Below are positions 1 to 11,337 of a stretch of 64,000 nt of DNA, one piece after another; positions within the stretch are counted from its first letter, which is position 1, and each line of letters starts with the position of its first letter. The notes beneath the pieces were generated by a model. It did no database searches. It was not told the origin of the DNA and saw only the letters and a list, made by a program, of their open reading frames with translations. The position numbers were made by a program, and so were the translations under genes. The stretch spans positions 2,852,001-2,916,000 of the forward strand of contig JARUPY010000252.1 in NCBI GenBank assembly GCA_029817715.1. The letters are read 5' to 3'. Source of the stretch: Melastoma dodecandrum (lineage: Eukaryota > Streptophyta > Magnoliopsida > Myrtales > Melastomataceae).

Positions 1-140
1 CAACTATACTAGCCAAAAGTTTAAGGATCCACAACTATCAAACAGGCATCAAACCAAACATATCACAAAATACCATCTACAAGTGTATTCACAAAAGAAC
101 CCATGAAGTCATACCCCTGGGGATTGAAGAAAGGACGTAC

Positions 141-454
141 TTGTAAGAGTATTCAGGGATTCCCGAGACAGATATCATGTTACTCCTCCTAAACCCATCA
201 AGCCACATGGTCATTCCATTCTTTCCGGACTTCACAGGCGACTCTGGACCAAGGGTCGAGTCTGACATGATCGTACAGGTATCGGCGCCATTTGCACGGA
301 TAGGAATGGTCGCAGCCCTCCTGGAACTGCTGTTCCCAATCTGATACCTCTTCCGCTGATATTTCAAACAAAAGAGAGCAAGAATAGCGAGCAAAACCCC
401 AATCACGACCCCAACCGAGAGACCAATTATCAATCCCAACGACTCCGCTTTCAT
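141..454 (-). CDS. CRLK1: CRLK1-like receptor kinase, first coding exon (partial gene)
   Basis: First coding exon (105 residues) of a calcium/calmodulin-regulated receptor-like kinase; the rest of the gene lies beyond the left edge. In the family this plasma-membrane kinase binds calmodulin and links cold and calcium signals to a MAP kinase cascade. What is visible: a short N-terminus starting MKAESLG, one transmembrane helix at about residues 7-29, a basic stop-transfer stretch (KYQRKR), then the family-typical juxtamembrane text QIGNSSSRRAATIPIRANGA and EYSYK, where the kinase domain normally begins. The reading frame is open further upstream, but the chosen ATG at 454 fits family members and places the helix at the very N-terminus. 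The exon ends at 141 with donor GTACGT, leaving two bases of the next codon. The kinase catalytic motifs are outside the window. The identification rests on remembered family sequence and is strong for CRLK1/2-type proteins. Confidence 0.85.
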
Positions 455-3441
455 CTCCTCCTCTGTTCCTCCCCTCCTTCCAGTAGGATATATATATCTG
501 TCGTTTCTCACTCAGTCCATCAATCCATGCCCTTGAATGAAGTTTACCAGAGGAACATCTCAAAGAACATCTGGGTCAAACCATCCATGTATCATCACAC
601 ATGTCAACGACAGAGCGAGAATTCCACTTCAATCTACACAGCGGCCAAGAAGAAGAGAAAAGAAAAAGTCAAAACATGAACATTCATCGTCTTACAAATC
701 GTAATGACGGGTCAGCATTAATTGATAGATAGAAACCTCCTTCAGACAAGCCCCATCAGGAAGAAGACAATTCCAAGGGCGACAACTTTATTGGGTTCTT
801 ATTTTTTTCTCTGGCCATTACTTGAAATTAATTCCCCGTACCATAATTAATCGCCTGCAACAAACTTCCCCACTCAAAAACAACTCACACCAACCTCCAC
901 TATCGTCTGATCTACTGACACTGAATCGACCCTTCTCGCCAACTTCTTGTCGCATCGCAACGCAACAAGAAAAACAAATTAACCTGCGGAGGAGACCGTG
1001 GAATGACCCAAAGGCAACTCAAATTTTCCAGAAGAGTTCCTCTAACCCACTTCAGAACAACTCATCAAAGCATAGCTCCCCACGCGAGCAAAGAACGGAT
1101 TAGAAAAAGAAAATAGGAAATGCAAGGCGAACCCAGAAGACAATGAAAGCGAGAAAGGGTGAAAGTAATGGAAAGACGACACATTGATGAAAGCCGAAAG
1201 GGTAACTGCAGATATTTTACCAGCAAACGCATAACCGAGCGATTTTTCTGGGGAGGAGGAGGTGGGTTTTGAGTCGGGGTGAAAGGAACAAAAAACTAAA
1301 AAAGAAAAAAAAAAAGCAAAAGGAAACACTCGGTACGAGGAGGAGGCGGGGATTGGGATTCGAAGGAGGGGGTGGGGGGGAGGGGGGATGATGTTGTCGT
1401 GCTGTGCCGTGTCGGGATCCGAAGGAATGTAAGGGAAAGTCAAGAGGGAGAGAGAGACAGACTGAGAAAAAAAGTAAAAAGAAAAAGGTCTGAATTGTGA
1501 GTTTATGTGAAGGAAGTGTGAAGAGCAACTCAATTGTGAGTTTTGAACAGCTAGTAGCTATTCAAATCATACACACACAGGACCATCATTTAATCTACTT
1601 ATTACAAAAGGGTTTTCTTAAAGGGCATCATCCCTTTGATGTCCTAAGCATATAGAAAAAAATATTACTTTCTAAACATTTTCTTTTATTACCAACCAGC
1701 CTATGAAAAGCCTCCATTTAGCCAAACATACATTGCTTAAGGATAAGGATCATGGTAATGGTCCCCCCACCCCCACCCAAAATGGAATTCCTGCTGGGAA
1801 TGTAAAGGATCTGCAGAAACAGAAGGGAAGACAATGTTTTAGGGATGAGTCTTCAAGTTGGGCAACCAAATACGATTTGATATGATTCCACACTGGGGAT
1901 GGATTTTGGTGTTGGTGGTTGAAGAATGGGAGGTGGGGGGGGAGTCACAAAATGGGTAAAAGAAGAAATGTCACTTATTTTTCCTAGTGACATATGGGCA
2001 GGCAACTGTCGACCTAACTTAAAACCTAACCTCACAAAAACAAATACATTAATGAAAATGAATGTTAATATTAATATAATTAGTTTATGTACTTGAGTTG
2101 GGAATTGAAAGCCTTTGTCAAATATGTAAAGGGAATTCCCATCTCCTACCCTCAGGTGACGTTTTGTGAGGGGGACTATATGTGATTGATTATATATGTA
2201 TTATTATACTGTATACGTGTTAAAGAAGAAAAAAAAATGGTAAATGGGGTCGACCCCATTTGAGATAATAAAGAAAAGGTGGCCAATCGATTCCCCCCCA
2301 CCTTGCAAGAAATTATAATTAGATGGATGGAGGGATGAAAAAGTCGTGCCCCCCAAAAAAAAATGATATTATGGGAACAAGTGCCGAAATTCAATTACTT
2401 TTAATTGCAAAAGGATTAAGGACCGGTCGAATTAAAAAGCACAGGTTTAGTTAAGTTACATTGGGATGTGGTTTATATTGCCGTACGAGGAATTTATCCA
2501 ACCTCTCATCATCCTCCTCTGTGCAAGAATTCTTACAAAAGAAGGGATAAATCATGCGTATATGGGATTAGGGGAGGGAGAGAGGGAGGGAGGGAGTGGC
2601 ACCGCACAATTCCTCGTAGGAATTTCTCATGTAAGATTTTAATGGCACTCACGTCTAAGTTTTCTCCCCTTTTGATTCGTAAACCGGTCATGAATGATTG
2701 AAGTATTTATGACGTCACCTATTCAAAAGTCAAAAGGAGAGAGAGTCTGTTCATGGCATTAGAAGCTTGCGCCACGTGTATGCACGTGCCCTAAAGTTCA
2801 CCCCCCCCATCACATCACGACGTTACAAACACTTTCTAGATTTTGTTGATTTTATTCAGAGAAAAAAAAATTCATTAGAAAATGGAACTAGGGGTGGGAA
2901 GACGATTGATGGGATAAAATAAAAGAGGCCCGAACCGACCCTCCCAATCAGTTTGGCCCATTATACGAGGCCCAGTTACAAGCCCATGTGATGAAGGCAG
3001 GTAAGTTAAAAAGTACAAATCAGATAATCCCCACATCTTTTGGGCCCCACCGGAGCAAAAAAACAGGGGTGTCAGAAGACGGAGTGATGGGATTCGGACC
3101 AACCCCCCAAATTGCTCCTGCACGTGCGTTGGTCGGGTTATTCCTTGAAATAAATTACAGTGTCATAAATGGCTTGATGTGGACGCAGTCAGAAGACGAG
3201 AATCTCTGTTTGTGATGTTTAGGGTTTTTGTTCCTTGGTTCTTTTTATCTTCATGTGTTTTCGTAAAGGATTAGGATATCGGATCGTGATTTTGATGCCG
3301 TGACTGATCATCGTCTTGATTTATGTGTTTGCAACACAAGGAAGTCCGATTTGGGATGATCATCCCCGTTTTTTACCGGCTATAACTTAGACGGTCTGCA
3401 GGTCGGAGGCGTTTGGTTTCGCGATTCCTGCTCATTCTATT
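455..3441. other. Spacer between divergent CRLK1-like and GRAS genes
   Basis: Intergenic region of about 3 kb between head-to-head genes. About 1090-1540 is strongly pyrimidine-biased on the minus strand (C/T tracts), which fits an upstream leader exon of the CRLK1-like gene; the long minus-strand frame across it is low-complexity and not convincing protein. From 1600 to 2700 the DNA is AT-rich with no recognisable gene. G-box cores and a possible GRAS leader lie in 2770-3440. No transposon ends were recognised. Confidence 0.6.
2773..2788. promoter_or_regulatory. Twin G-boxes upstream of the GRAS gene
   Basis: Two perfect CACGTG cores at 2773-2778 and 2783-2788, start-to-start spacing exactly 10 bp (about one helical turn). 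A third core is at 3121-3126. They lie about 320-670 bp before the GRAS start codon. CACGTG is the core bound by plant bZIP and bHLH factors, including PIFs, HY5 and ABFs. Function here is inferred from position only. Confidence 0.55.
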
Positions 3442-5026
3442 ATGGACTCGCATCCCCTGTTCCCGGACGGCACGCCGAGCTCCTCCGCTTCGTTCGCGGA
3501 TGCTCGTTCCACTGCTCCGGGAATTCCCAACGCTCTGTATGTATCAGCAGAGTCTTATACTAGGGATTCCCCCTATCTGTCCTTCACTACCCGTTTTGAT
3601 TCTGCCAGTTCTTCACTGGAAAGCAATGGCTGCTTCCGGTCTAGCCCGACCATTGAAGGCAGTTCTACCATCTGGTCGAAGAACGAGGATGATCCCTGGA
3701 GCATGATGCATGGGACACGGGAACTCGAGACGGTACTTGTAGATCCAAAAGGCGAGGTAAAGCAAGAAAAGTCCCCTGAGTCTTTCCCCCTTGGGACTGA
3801 TCCCAGCTTACGGGGGCTCTCGACCTGATTGGCCGCAGGGTCGACTTTCTGATGAGTTCACAATGGCCTCCCGGGAGGAGTTATTAGACCACGACGTTCC
3901 GCCTGAGAGCTTGAAGAAGTTGCTGATCGCCTGTGCCAAATCTCTCTCCGAGAACAACATTGAGGAATTCGATAAATTGGTCAAGAGGGCAAGAAGAGTA
4001 GTGTCCATAACAGGGGAGCCGATCGAGCGGGTCGGCGCGTACATGGTAGACGCACTGGTGGCTCGTAAGGAGGAATCGGGTCTGAACATATACCAGGCCC
4101 TTAGATGTGGAGAGCCTGAGGCAAAAGATCTACTGTCATATACAAATATCCAGTATGAGATCTGCCCTTATCTAAAGTTCAGTTACATGGCCGCAAACGG
4201 GGCGATTGCTGAAGCGTGCAGAGCCGAGGAGAGAATTCACATCATCGACTTCATGATCACTCAAGGTACACAGTGGATGACCTTGCTCCAGGCACTCGCT
4301 GCTCGACCAGGTGGGTCTCCTCACGTGCGAATCACAGGGATCGACGACCCAGTCTCTTTGTATGCTCGTGGGGCCGGGTTGGAGGCTGTTGGGAGGAGGC
4401 TGAACGAGTTCTCCGCGAAGTTCAGAATTCCCGTCGAGTTTAGAGGCATCCCTGTCTTTGCACCTGACGTCACCACCGAAATGCTCGCAATCCAGTCCGG
4501 GGAGGCCCTTGTGGTGAACTTCCCATTGCAGCTTCATCGCACGCCAGACGAGAGCATGGACGTGAGCAACCCGAGGGACGGGCTGCTGAGGCTCGTCAAA
4601 TCCTTATCCCCAAAGCTGGTCACCCTGGTGGAGCAGGAGTCGAACACCAACACGACGCCCTTCGTCACCAGATTCTCGGAGACCCTCGACTACTACGCGG
4701 CTATGTTCGAATCGGTCGACGGGACAATGAGCAGGCACCAGAGGGAGAGGATAAACATGGAGCGGCACTGCCTGGCGAGGGACATAGTGAACATCATCGC
4801 GTGCGAGGGGAAGGAGAGGGTGGAGAGGCACGAGCTGCTGGGTAAGTGGAAGTCTAGGTTCGCAATGGCGGGTTTTAGGCAGTACCCGCTGAGCGCGTAC
4901 GTGAACTCGGTGATCAGGAGGCTGCTGGGTGGGTACTCGCCGCATTATAAGCTGGTTGAGAGGGATGGGGCGATGCTGCTGGGATGGAAGGACCGGTTCT
5001 TGGTTTCAGCTTCGGCCTGGCGGTAG
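3442..5026 (+). CDS. GRAS transcription factor, PAT1 clade (SCL21/SCL5-like)
   Basis: Nuclear GRAS-domain regulator of the PAT1 branch, whose members act in phytochrome A signalling and stress responses. The start MDSHPLF resembles the N-terminus of SCL21-type members. The GRAS domain is complete: LHR1 (LLIACAKSLSENN), VHIID variant IHIIDF with TQGTQW, LHR2, the PFYRE region (NPRDGLLRLVKSLSP, VEQESNTNTTPF) and the SAW end (GWKDRFLVSASAW). The two halves are in different frames. Removing 3757-3838 (82 nt; donor GAG|GTAAAG, acceptor CCGCAG|GG, branch-like CTGAT) joins them in phase 0 and gives exons 3442-3756 and 3839-5026, 500 residues. Coding introns are unusual in this clade, so an indel inactivating or misreading the locus is the alternative. 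The GRAS domain itself shows no damage. Confidence 0.85.
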
Positions 5027-6172
5027 TAGTTAGTCACGTATGGATGATGTCTCAGGTGCTCTTCCGCAAATGCCTCGATAGCTTATATCTTTTACAACAA
5101 TCAAAGCTTATGAAGTCTTTTGACGACCTCACATCTCCGACGAGTCGCTGGATCAAGTTCGGAAACTCGACATCATAATTCACGAAGTCATGCAATCCAT
5201 AAATAATCATATTGTTGAACTTGAATGTATATATATATATATATATTTCCTTCAAACTAATAATAAATGTGTATGGAAAACGAAATTCAGGACCAGGCAT
5301 TGCAGAATGATTTGTTTTAGCTTAACGTGAGGATTAGGATTCGACCCTCCTTTTGCTAACAGGAGAGCCGCATATTCCAGAGTTTGGCTGGTCGTGTATT
5401 TTGGGAGACGGTGAGCCGACCAAGAAAGGGATGTGACCACCACCCAAATTCATCCGACATCTCATCAAACTAAAGGTGGCAGGGTTGATCGTACGTTGTA
5501 AGAAACAACGGATGGATCGAGATACTCGTGACAGGAGGGCATAGGACCAAACAGGAGGTATCAAACCTTTTTGGTGGATAGACTGTTTGGCTGACTGCTT
5601 TCTCTAGAAAATCCCATAGTTTCAGTGTATTGGCAAGGTTAAAAGTTGTATGTTTTAGGGTTTCCAAAAATTTCATTTATTTGCGAAATTCGGAAACATA
5701 ATATCATCTAATGTACCACCACCGTGGCATGTATGGCATTTGGGGACAGAAAGTTCTCCCGAACCATGGTCAGTCGACGTCGCGTCCAGGAGGATCGAAG
5801 GTAGAATTCGAGGACGTCTGCTTTGGCCTTCGACTGGTGCTAACAAGGAATGAACATCCAAAGGTTGAATCTGGAGAAGAGGATGGTGGAGGCGGGCATA
5901 TATTTTCTATAAGACAGTAATAGTCAGAATGATTGCTCGTGGTCGTGGATACGTCATGGTCCGTCGCTTTAGCCGAACGTCAGGAAACGAGAATAGGAAC
6001 CGGAGTTATCCTTCTATAAAATGAGGCTCGCCCCAGACCAATTCCCAAAACCACCCACACCTTCTCAACCATAAAAGAAACAACAATGTCCTTTCCCCGT
6101 TACCACTCTATCCCTCAGTCTTGAAGTTACGCCAAATCAGAGCTTCTAAAAGCCACACGCGTTGGCGAAAAC
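5027..6172. other. Spacer between GRAS gene and terpene synthase cluster
   Basis: No gene recognised. It holds the presumed GRAS 3' UTR, a (TA) microsatellite at about 5228-5247, and the promoter of the first terpene synthase copy. Short frames here show no family features. Confidence 0.55.
6015..6021 (+). promoter_or_regulatory. TATA box of terpene synthase copy 1
   Basis: TATAAAA 152 bp before the ATG of copy 1, within the wording CTATAAAATGAGGCT. The same 15 bases recur at the TATA box of copy 2, so the core promoter was part of the duplicated unit. Confidence 0.6.
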
Positions 6173-8303
6173 ATGCTTCCCGAGGCTTCGACCTTCCCTT
6201 GCACGGCAAACGCCGCCGGCCGCTCCGTTGAACGTCGCTTTGCCGATTTCCATCTCAGTGTCTTGGGGGACTACTTCCTCAGGTACAGTCCCGACACATA
6301 TTCTAAGGTAAAACCATACCAACTGTTTCGTAACAATGATCTTTTTTTAAGTCATAAGGATTAAGATAATACTTCTTTTGTCTTTCATTTTGCAGAACAT
6401 GGTCGACTCGGCAGAGGAAACCATCCAGAGGCTCGTTGAGGAAGTCAAGGCGATGATGCTTACCAAAAAATTGGATGATCCCTTGGAGAAGCTGGAGTTG
6501 ATCGACCACGTGCAGCATCTTGGAATTGATAGTCACTTTGAGAAAGAGATTGATGAGCAGTTGACGGTGTTGCGGGATGTCTACCCTGAATTTGCGAACG
6601 GTCAAAACAACGGCAACGAACAGCTCCATTTGGCGGCCTTGGTCTTCCGTTTGCTTCGCCGATAAGGTTACAACATCTCCAGCGGTATGTCCTATACCTT
6701 CATAACTGATGGGAGCTCGTAACTTTGGAAAATTTTGTCAACTCGTTGTATTCATGCCGAGGTGTTCAACAAGTTCAAGCGCGCCGACGGGAAGTTCCGT
6801 GAGACGCTCACCAGGGATGTACTTGGAATGCTTAGCCTGTACGAAGCGAGCCACATGATGGTCCTCGGGGAAGACATTCTCGAAGAGGCACTGGCTTTCA
6901 CTGCCACTCATCTTCAATCGATTAATGAGAAAGAGCACAGCACATTCCTCGTGGCCCTGGTCCGGCGAGCCCTTGAGCAGCCAATCTGGAAGGGACTGCC
7001 GCGGATCGAGGCATGGCACTACATCCACATTTACCAGACCGATCCTTCTCACAATCCAGTACTGCTCCGGTTGGCGGAGTTAGATTTTCACTTTCTCCAG
7101 AAATTACACCAAACAGAAGTCTGCGAAATCGTAAAGTGAGAGATCTGTTCCCAGCTAGTGAATTTCGAAATCCTCCTGGCTAATCTAAGCAAGGTCCTTT
7201 CCATCTGCGTGAACAGATGGTGGAATGATTGGGACTTCCCGAGAAAGACATCTTTCGCCAGGGACAGAGTCGTGGAGTGCTACTTCTGGAGTTTAGGGGT
7301 GTACTTTGAGCCCGAGTTCACTGATGCTAGGAAATTCTCGACCAAAGTAATCGCTCTGACTTCGATCATGGATGACATGTACGGTGCCTATGGCACATTG
7401 GCGGAGCTTGTCCTGTACACTGAAGCACTTCAGAAGTGGGACGAGATAGCGATGGAAGGACTTCCAGGGTACATGCAGTTGCACTACAGGGCACTCCTCG
7501 CGCTCTACCATGAGGCTGAGACCGAGTTAGCGAGTCAGGGGCGACTTTATCGCCTCCCCTATGTGGTTCAATTGGTAGGAAAAATCATTGATTTTACTTG
7601 CTGAAGCGATATCAAGTCGTCTAATCGCCTAGTGTATGGTGTCGATTTTTGCCTCCTAGATGAAAGATCTATCAATGGGGTATCTCGCGGAGGCAAAATG
7701 GTTCTTCCAGAAATATACGCCCACCCCGGATGAGTACGTTGTCCTAGCGTTTGTGACCACAGGGTACGCGTTGCTCGTCACAAACTCATTCATTGGGATG
7801 GGAGATGGTGTTACAGAAGATGCATTCCAGTGGGTGTCCGGCAACCCGCAAATGCTAAAGGCTGCCACAATGGTCTGTCGATTCATGGATGACGTTGCTG
7901 GCCACAAGGTAAACATAAAACAAGTCCCTGCTTCAAAGGATTTGCTCACCGGATATCTCAACTTAGCAAGGTAAAATTCACTGAATTCTGCATGGTTCGA
8001 GCAAAAGAGAGGTCACGTTGCATCCGTGCCGTCGAGTGCTACATAAGACAATATGGGGGAACGGAGCAGGAAGCGGAGGAGGCCCTGAACAAGAGGGTAT
8101 TTGACGCGTGGAAGGACATAAACGAGGCACTCCTGAGGCCGTTGGCCATCCCGGCACCAGTCCTAACGAGGTTGCTTAACTTCACGAGAGTTATGGACGT
8201 GCTATACAAGGACGGCGACAGCTACACCCACTCGGGTACCCTGATGAAGCGCCTCATCGGTTACCTGCTAGTGGACGACTCTTTCGCAGATGCGATGGAT
8301 TAA
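6173..8303 (+). pseudogene. Decayed TPS-a terpene synthase, copy 1
   Basis: Tandem paralogue of the intact synthase at 11.3 kb with matching exon layout: 6173-6307, 6396-6684, 6760-7135, 7217-7574, 7660-7908 and 7996 to about 8303. Lesions seen by comparison with copy 2: (1) the Trp of the N-terminal RRx8W motif is Leu; (2) a CAA codon is TAA at 6663-6665 near the end of exon 2; (3) the exon 3 acceptor is CCG instead of CAG (6757-6759); (4) the Mg2+-binding DDxxD reads DDMYG (7371-7385); (5) the last acceptor is GG instead of AG before 7996; (6) two extra bases near 8027 shift the final exon into an early stop. Even restored splicing would leave a stop and a broken metal site. The exons are otherwise well conserved, so decay looks fairly recent. 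Residual transcription is possible because the TATA box is intact. Confidence 0.9.
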
Positions 8304-8584
8304 CTCGTTGGTTGTCCGTGTCAGTTGTGTTATACTCGGGACCTTCCCAAACCCGAACACTGTTGGGAGTGTAGTGAACGTTAGCAACGATGAAAACATT
8401 CTAAGCACGGTCAAAATCTGTCACGAGTGACATAATGAAATGGAATGGAAATATGCCACATGATTTACGGCCGACCAAAAAAAATTCATGGAATGTAACC
8501 GTTGTCTTAACGCCTAATGTAATGCAACTTCGTAGGATTGCTGTTCTGATCACATGGTCGATGGCTCGACGAGGTTCGATTTCA

Positions 8585-8845
8585 CTAGTTCCCGAGCTTG
8601 GTCCCTGCATCGGCGTAGTTGTCTTCGTCCTTGTATATAACATTCATGACCCCTAAGTCAGGTTGACGATCCACATGAGTAGCGGCTGCGGAACCTCCTT
8701 CCCTAGCAGGCATCCTTCGATGACGTCCTTCCATCGATTTGAAAACTCACGCCCTGAGCTCCTCCTCTGCTTCTCGGTTCGAGATGTTGCGTACCTTCAT
8801 GTAGTGCTCCACCGCGGATGCCCCGTGCACACTCTTCTGCTCGAA
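8585..8845 (-). pseudogene. Inverted terminal exon of a third terpene synthase
   Basis: Antisense to its neighbours lies a relic of the last TPS exon. After an intact acceptor (CGCAG|TTCGAG) the minus strand reads FEQKSVHGASAVEHYMKV, then REAEEELRA followed by TGA, then in other frames WKDVIEGCLLGKEVPQPLL and VMNVIYKDEDNYADAGTKL. These correspond to the [10 protein letters not shown], AVECYxKQ, WKDIN and YKDGDxYTHSGT stretches of copies 1 and 2. At least one in-frame stop and two frame changes are present. The wording differs clearly from both neighbours, so it derives from a more divergent family member. No exon 6 (DDIVGHK region) is visible upstream in 8860-9100; only this exon survives. 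Confidence 0.8.
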
Positions 8846-11279
8846 CTGCGAAATCGAATGAAGTGTATTTGATCGTTTTTGTAAGGTTATGATTTTCGGA
8901 AACAAATACTTTTAAACTCTACCAACACGTTAAACATAAGAAATTATCTCAACTAGGGTTAGGGTTTTCTAATCATAATCACAAAAACCGGACAACCGGT
9001 AGCACCTAACTAGGTACATCCTTCACTTACCATTTGTTATGTAGAATACACGTAAATGTGATTCTGGCACGATGAAATAGTGCACAAAATCTAGGTATCG
9101 CAGATTGTGGCGTACTTTTTGTCGTTGATGGAATGGCCTTCTTGTCGTTGTCGGACAAAATAGTGCACAAAACGAGATCGAGAAACACGTGATAAGACAT
9201 AGTCCTAACTTCCCATTGATTAAACTTGTAATAATAATAGACCGATGGGCCCGACGGGGCCTTTCTTCAAGCTGTAATAATAATAGATAGAGTAGCTTTA
9301 GTCATAGTATCATAACTGTTGTCGAGTGGTTTTAATTTCTTCATCTCAGTTACCTTCAGTGTCTTATGATATGTTATCTTTAGCCCGGATTGTAAGAAAA
9401 ATCAATCCAATCCAGGATCACCGCAATCGAATTTAGGACACGAAAAAGTGCGAAAACATACATATGATTAACGTACCTCCATAAAATCAGATTACTAAAA
9501 CTTTAGACTCCGCCATCATCTCGATCCCAATTGTCGGATCATTGCCTGAAGAGATCTGTGTAAAACAATATGAGGACGGTGATCAGGGTCTTCCTCTCCC
9601 TGACTTGCCGACGGCCGATGGAGCACCTATTAGGATTAGGGCAAGTGGAAGAGGGGACCTAGCACCTGTTAATATAAGGGGTGACGGGCCCTTCCATCAC
9701 GGGCTTACGTCAACACGGGCCTACACCATAAGCCGTCCAAACCACATTAATAACAAACCGAGATGCCGCAAAAGCTCAAATAAAAGATCGCCCAAACTGA
9801 ACGAGCTATCATGCATTGTCTCATATATTGTAACATAGCCCGGTTTTTTGAAAACTTAAATTAGTAATTGATTATAGCCCAACAGAATTTTTATAAAACA
9901 AAATAAAATAATTAAAAAGAAAATAAAATTCTAACATGGATGAGTTCTTTACGGTGAAATAAGATCCAGACGATATTCGGCATTAAGCAAGTGTTGGAAC
10001 CGGGCAACACTCCTCGTTCCGACGAACGATAACAATAGACCGCGATCCTGACCGTGACATGAGGCCAAGGTACATTGGCGAGGATTGCTGGCTGCCGTTT
10101 GTCTTTCCAAAGACTGTTGCTTTGCAGGGGTACTTGGTTTTATCAGGTAAATGGACTGTGAAATTTGATGGCCACACCCAATCTGTGGCTCATGTAGAAT
10201 ATTGTTTGTCGATTCTCTTGCAGACAAGATATGACATGGCGTTGTTCGGTAGGTCGTCCTCATGTGGTTTCCGATTCCGTCTAGTATTCAGCCACTCCAT
10301 TTTTTCAACCTTGAACTGTATCTCCATCTGAGTTGCCGTCTAATAGATTTCTTTCCTCGCGGCGGCGATGGACTCACGGCCAAATAGCTGGAAGAAAAGG
10401 AAAATCGAGTTGATTGATTGCAGTTCCTTCTGCTAAATAATCAATCCATTTGCCACTGAAGCTCAAATAATTTTTCTCACTTGTTAGTCGACTATCGACA
10501 ACTAATATTAAGATACGAGTCTGGAAGATCGTCGGCTCAAACCACGCTGAAGAAGCCGAGGGCAACATGATTAGCCGCGGCATAACTTTGAGACAGCCCC
10601 ACATGCAACGATTGAAATGGCAGGATCCACGCTTTCTCGGAACTCTATCACCAGTGAAACAGTCCCATGGCGATCCAAGTACCATCCCTATAAGGCATCG
10701 CCTGGATTTTGAGCTTTTTACGAAAAAAGGAAAAGTACACCCGACGTCTTGGTGAAGGCCGAATACGATCAGTTCCGAATATCCACCAAGGTTCCGCTAC
10801 TCATGACTTGATGATCATCCCCGCCTTTGGTCGGGGCAACATCATCTTGTCTCCCTCACTATCACGGGCGGCGTCGTTTATTCTATTAGCCTCAAAGAGG
10901 CGGGTGACTCCCGGCGAAACTAACGATAGATGATAAGGCTTTGAATCATATTAACATTATTTGGAGGAGAATGAGACCAACTCCTGTTTTATCAATTGTG
11001 ATAAACGTGGTGGGTGTTTTCGCAAGTTGTAAGAAAACCACAAATCTGACTGAGATAGGACTGAAAGCCGACGCCTGCTATTCCCAAATGTGGTAAATTA
11101 AGGTTACAGGACAAAAATTATGTACAAATTCTTTTACAAGTCCAAATACAAAGATCACGCGACGTGTTGTGTCGCCATAAACTACTATTGTTGGAGAAGA
11201 TTGTCCGTGGCATGGTTCACGTGAATCAGATGTTGAGGGGGCCATTCGAGCGTCCCAAGCCCATGCGAGGGGTTCCCTC
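8846..11279. other. Spacer inside the terpene synthase cluster
   Basis: Apart from the duplicated fragment at 10553-10737, no gene is recognised. About 9950-10330 has open frames on both strands, including one on the plus strand containing RPRYIGEDCWLPFVFPKT and one on the minus strand containing FTVHLPDKTKYPCKATVFG, but I recognise neither and see no splice-consistent model. The rest is AT-rich unique-looking DNA. Confidence 0.5.
10553..10737 (-). pseudogene. Degenerate duplicate of part of the 16.3-18.2 kb gene
   Basis: This segment aligns, by eye at roughly 75-80 percent, with 17020-17255. That region is exon 2 of the tail-anchored unknown protein gene plus adjoining intron 1. Shared stretches include CATGATT..GCATAA, ACAGCCCCAC.TGCAAC, AATCCATGCTTTCT-like text and AAGGCATTGCCTGGA-like text, with one internal gap of some 55 bases. 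Intronic sequence is included, so it arose by DNA-level duplication and not from a spliced mRNA. The protein frame is broken. Orientation matches the parent gene, and the copy sits about 6.5 kb away. Confidence 0.7.
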
Positions 11280-11286
11280 TATAAAA
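11280..11286 (+). promoter_or_regulatory. TATA box of terpene synthase copy 2
   Basis: TATAAAA 52 bp upstream of the start codon. It lies in the same CTATAAAATGAGGCT wording as copy 1, but with about 100 bp less leader between TATA and ATG. Confidence 0.65.
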
Positions 11287-11337
11287 TGAGGCTTCCCGGA
11301 CCAGAAGTAGTAGACACACACGTCTTCTCACGTTACG

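Noticed and set aside
1042..1533. 163-codon minus-strand frame rich in Phe, Ser and Pro
   Set aside because: Derives from C/T tracts typical of plant leaders; no conserved text, more likely CRLK1-like 5' leader.
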